In this document: positions 63,419-64,000 of the stretch, piece after piece
How the letters are laid out: every line of letters starts with the position of its first letter
Numbering within the stretch: position 1 is the stretch's first letter
Origin: Gemmatimonadota bacterium
Lineage (GTDB): Bacteria > Gemmatimonadota > Gemmatimonadetes > Gemmatimonadales > Gemmatimonadaceae
Direction: 5' to 3'
DNA: 64,000 nt
Assembly: GCA_040388625.1 (NCBI GenBank)
Contig: JAZKBK010000001.1
Location: forward strand, 682,001-746,000
Program-made: the position numbers and the translations under genes
Notes under the pieces: generated by a model
What the model saw: the letters and a program-made list of their open reading frames with translations, nothing else
Told to the model about the DNA's origin: nothing
The model's database searches: none

Positions 63419-64000
63419 TTATCGGGCATGAGATCCCGTCGCCGCCGTGTTGCTCAGGTGGATGATGCTGTGCGCGCCGGCCGCAACCGCCGCCTTGCGC
63501 TGTTTGGATGGAGTCTGATGCCGCAGCGCATACTCCACGGAAAAGCCCTGTGCCCTCAACTGCGCCGCCTCGGCCATGATCTTCGTCAACGGAACGTCCT
63601 CATCGGCGGTGAGCCAGTAATCAACCGACGGCTCCGTCACCGGAAGCAATTTGCGCGCGCGCAGCAATTCGGTGAGCACGACGTCGCCCATTCCGAATCC
63701 GAGCGCAGGAAGCGCTGCGCCGCCGATCGCGCCGAGCAGGTTGTCGTAACGCCCGCCGCCACATATCGCGCGAAACTCACCGGAGCGGTCGAACAATTCG
63801 AACACGATGCCGGTGTAGTACGCGAGTCCGCGCACGATCGACAGATCGAATTGGAGCCATGCCGCCCCGTCCGGCACCAGCGTGCCAACGTACTCGAAGA
63901 ATCTGCGCAATTCCTCGACGTGCTCACCGCCCTCCTCGGACGTGGTCTGGATCGCGGTCGCAACGGTATCGAGCGTTGCGCTCGTGATCTCGAGCACTGC
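63419..64000 (-). CDS. hisS: Histidyl-tRNA synthetase, C-terminal part (5' end outside window)
   Basis: The open frame continues past the window edge, so only about the last 194 residues are seen. [20 protein letters not shown] is the histidine-A motif (the usual RGLDYYTG has Ala for Asp), [12 protein letters not shown] is the ATP-side motif 3 region, and [16 protein letters not shown] follows. The C-terminal anticodon domain is present ([27 protein letters not shown]). The variant RGLAYYTG is known in archaeal and plant-type HisRS, matching the eukaryote/archaea-like ProRS next to it. Confidence 0.92.
   Translation of the reverse strand, partial: AVLEITSATLDTVATAIQTTSEEGGEHVEELRRFFEYVGTLVPDGAAWLQFDLSIVRGLAYYTGIVFELFDRSGEFRAICGGGRYDNLLGAIGGAALPALGFGMGDVVLTELLRARKLLPVTEPSVDYWLTADEDVPLTKIMAEAAQLRAQGFSVEYALRHQTPSKQRKAAVAAGAHSIIHLSNTAATGSHAR

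Overview
The window is a GC-rich, densely packed bacterial chromosome segment with about 60 protein genes, one tmRNA and no tRNA, rRNA, phage or CRISPR array that I could find. Almost everything is housekeeping. Many neighbouring genes share a 4-base ATGA/GTGA/TTGA or a TGATG/TAATG start-stop overlap, so long co-transcribed blocks are likely. GTG and TTG starts are common. The gene content and layout would fit Gemmatimonadota (phosphatidylethanolamine genes inside a purine operon, short eukaryote/archaea-type ProRS and HisRS, a LexA gene with a direct-repeat operator). That assignment is inference from layout and cannot be confirmed here.

Layout. 1-2070: a secreted M20 peptidase and a repeat-filled spacer. 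2129-22687, all minus: a long run beginning at aspS, then phoH, a short HD phosphohydrolase and ybeY. It continues through an acyl-CoA catabolic module (MeaB-type GTPase, split B12 acyl-CoA mutase, carboxyltransferase, split AtuA-like protein, enoyl-CoA hydratase, 51-residue membrane protein), a U32 protein, recQ, an acyl-CoA dehydrogenase, an isoprenylcysteine-methyltransferase-like membrane protein, rng, rplU and rpmA. 22803-23882: rlmN, divergent. 23811-33921, minus: trpC-trpF-trpB, a HEAT-repeat protein, an HD-GYP protein, then trpA-folB-folK-panB-panC-yqeK-like and a LytR_C lipoprotein. 33998: lexA, divergent. 34659-36579, minus: an unknown coiled-coil protein and trpD. 36701-53656, plus: truA, a catalytically stripped transaldolase, a DegP-type protease, purB-purC-psd-pssA-purS-purQ-purL-purF, pyruvate phosphate dikinase, a glycosyltransferase, a polysaccharide deacetylase and a lysyl-PG-synthase-like membrane protein. 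53695-54059, minus: tmRNA. 54344-56825, minus: dihydrouridine synthase and a diguanylate cyclase. 56950: a PtsN-like IIA protein. 57537-64000, minus: hisS (5' end outside the window), proS, lysA, a phosphodiesterase, guaA and an LLM oxidoreductase.

How the genes work together: the purine genes supply IMP and AMP, and guaA supplies GMP. trpC, trpF, trpB, trpA and trpD cover tryptophan synthesis except anthranilate synthase. panB/panC and folB/folK give pantothenate and folate precursors. The acyl-CoA module probably degrades or isomerises branched short-chain acyl-CoAs; its mutase carries the isobutyryl-CoA mutase substrate signature rather than the methylmalonyl one.

The most interesting items are: the isobutyryl-CoA mutase signature; an HD-GYP/HEAT pair sharing an N-terminal domain and inserted in the trp operon; a transaldolase-fold protein that has lost its Schiff-base lysine; a GTTC-N7-GTTC candidate LexA operator; and paired inverted GTAGGG repeats that look like small non-autonomous elements. 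I did not find a convincing new multi-gene defence or mobile system.
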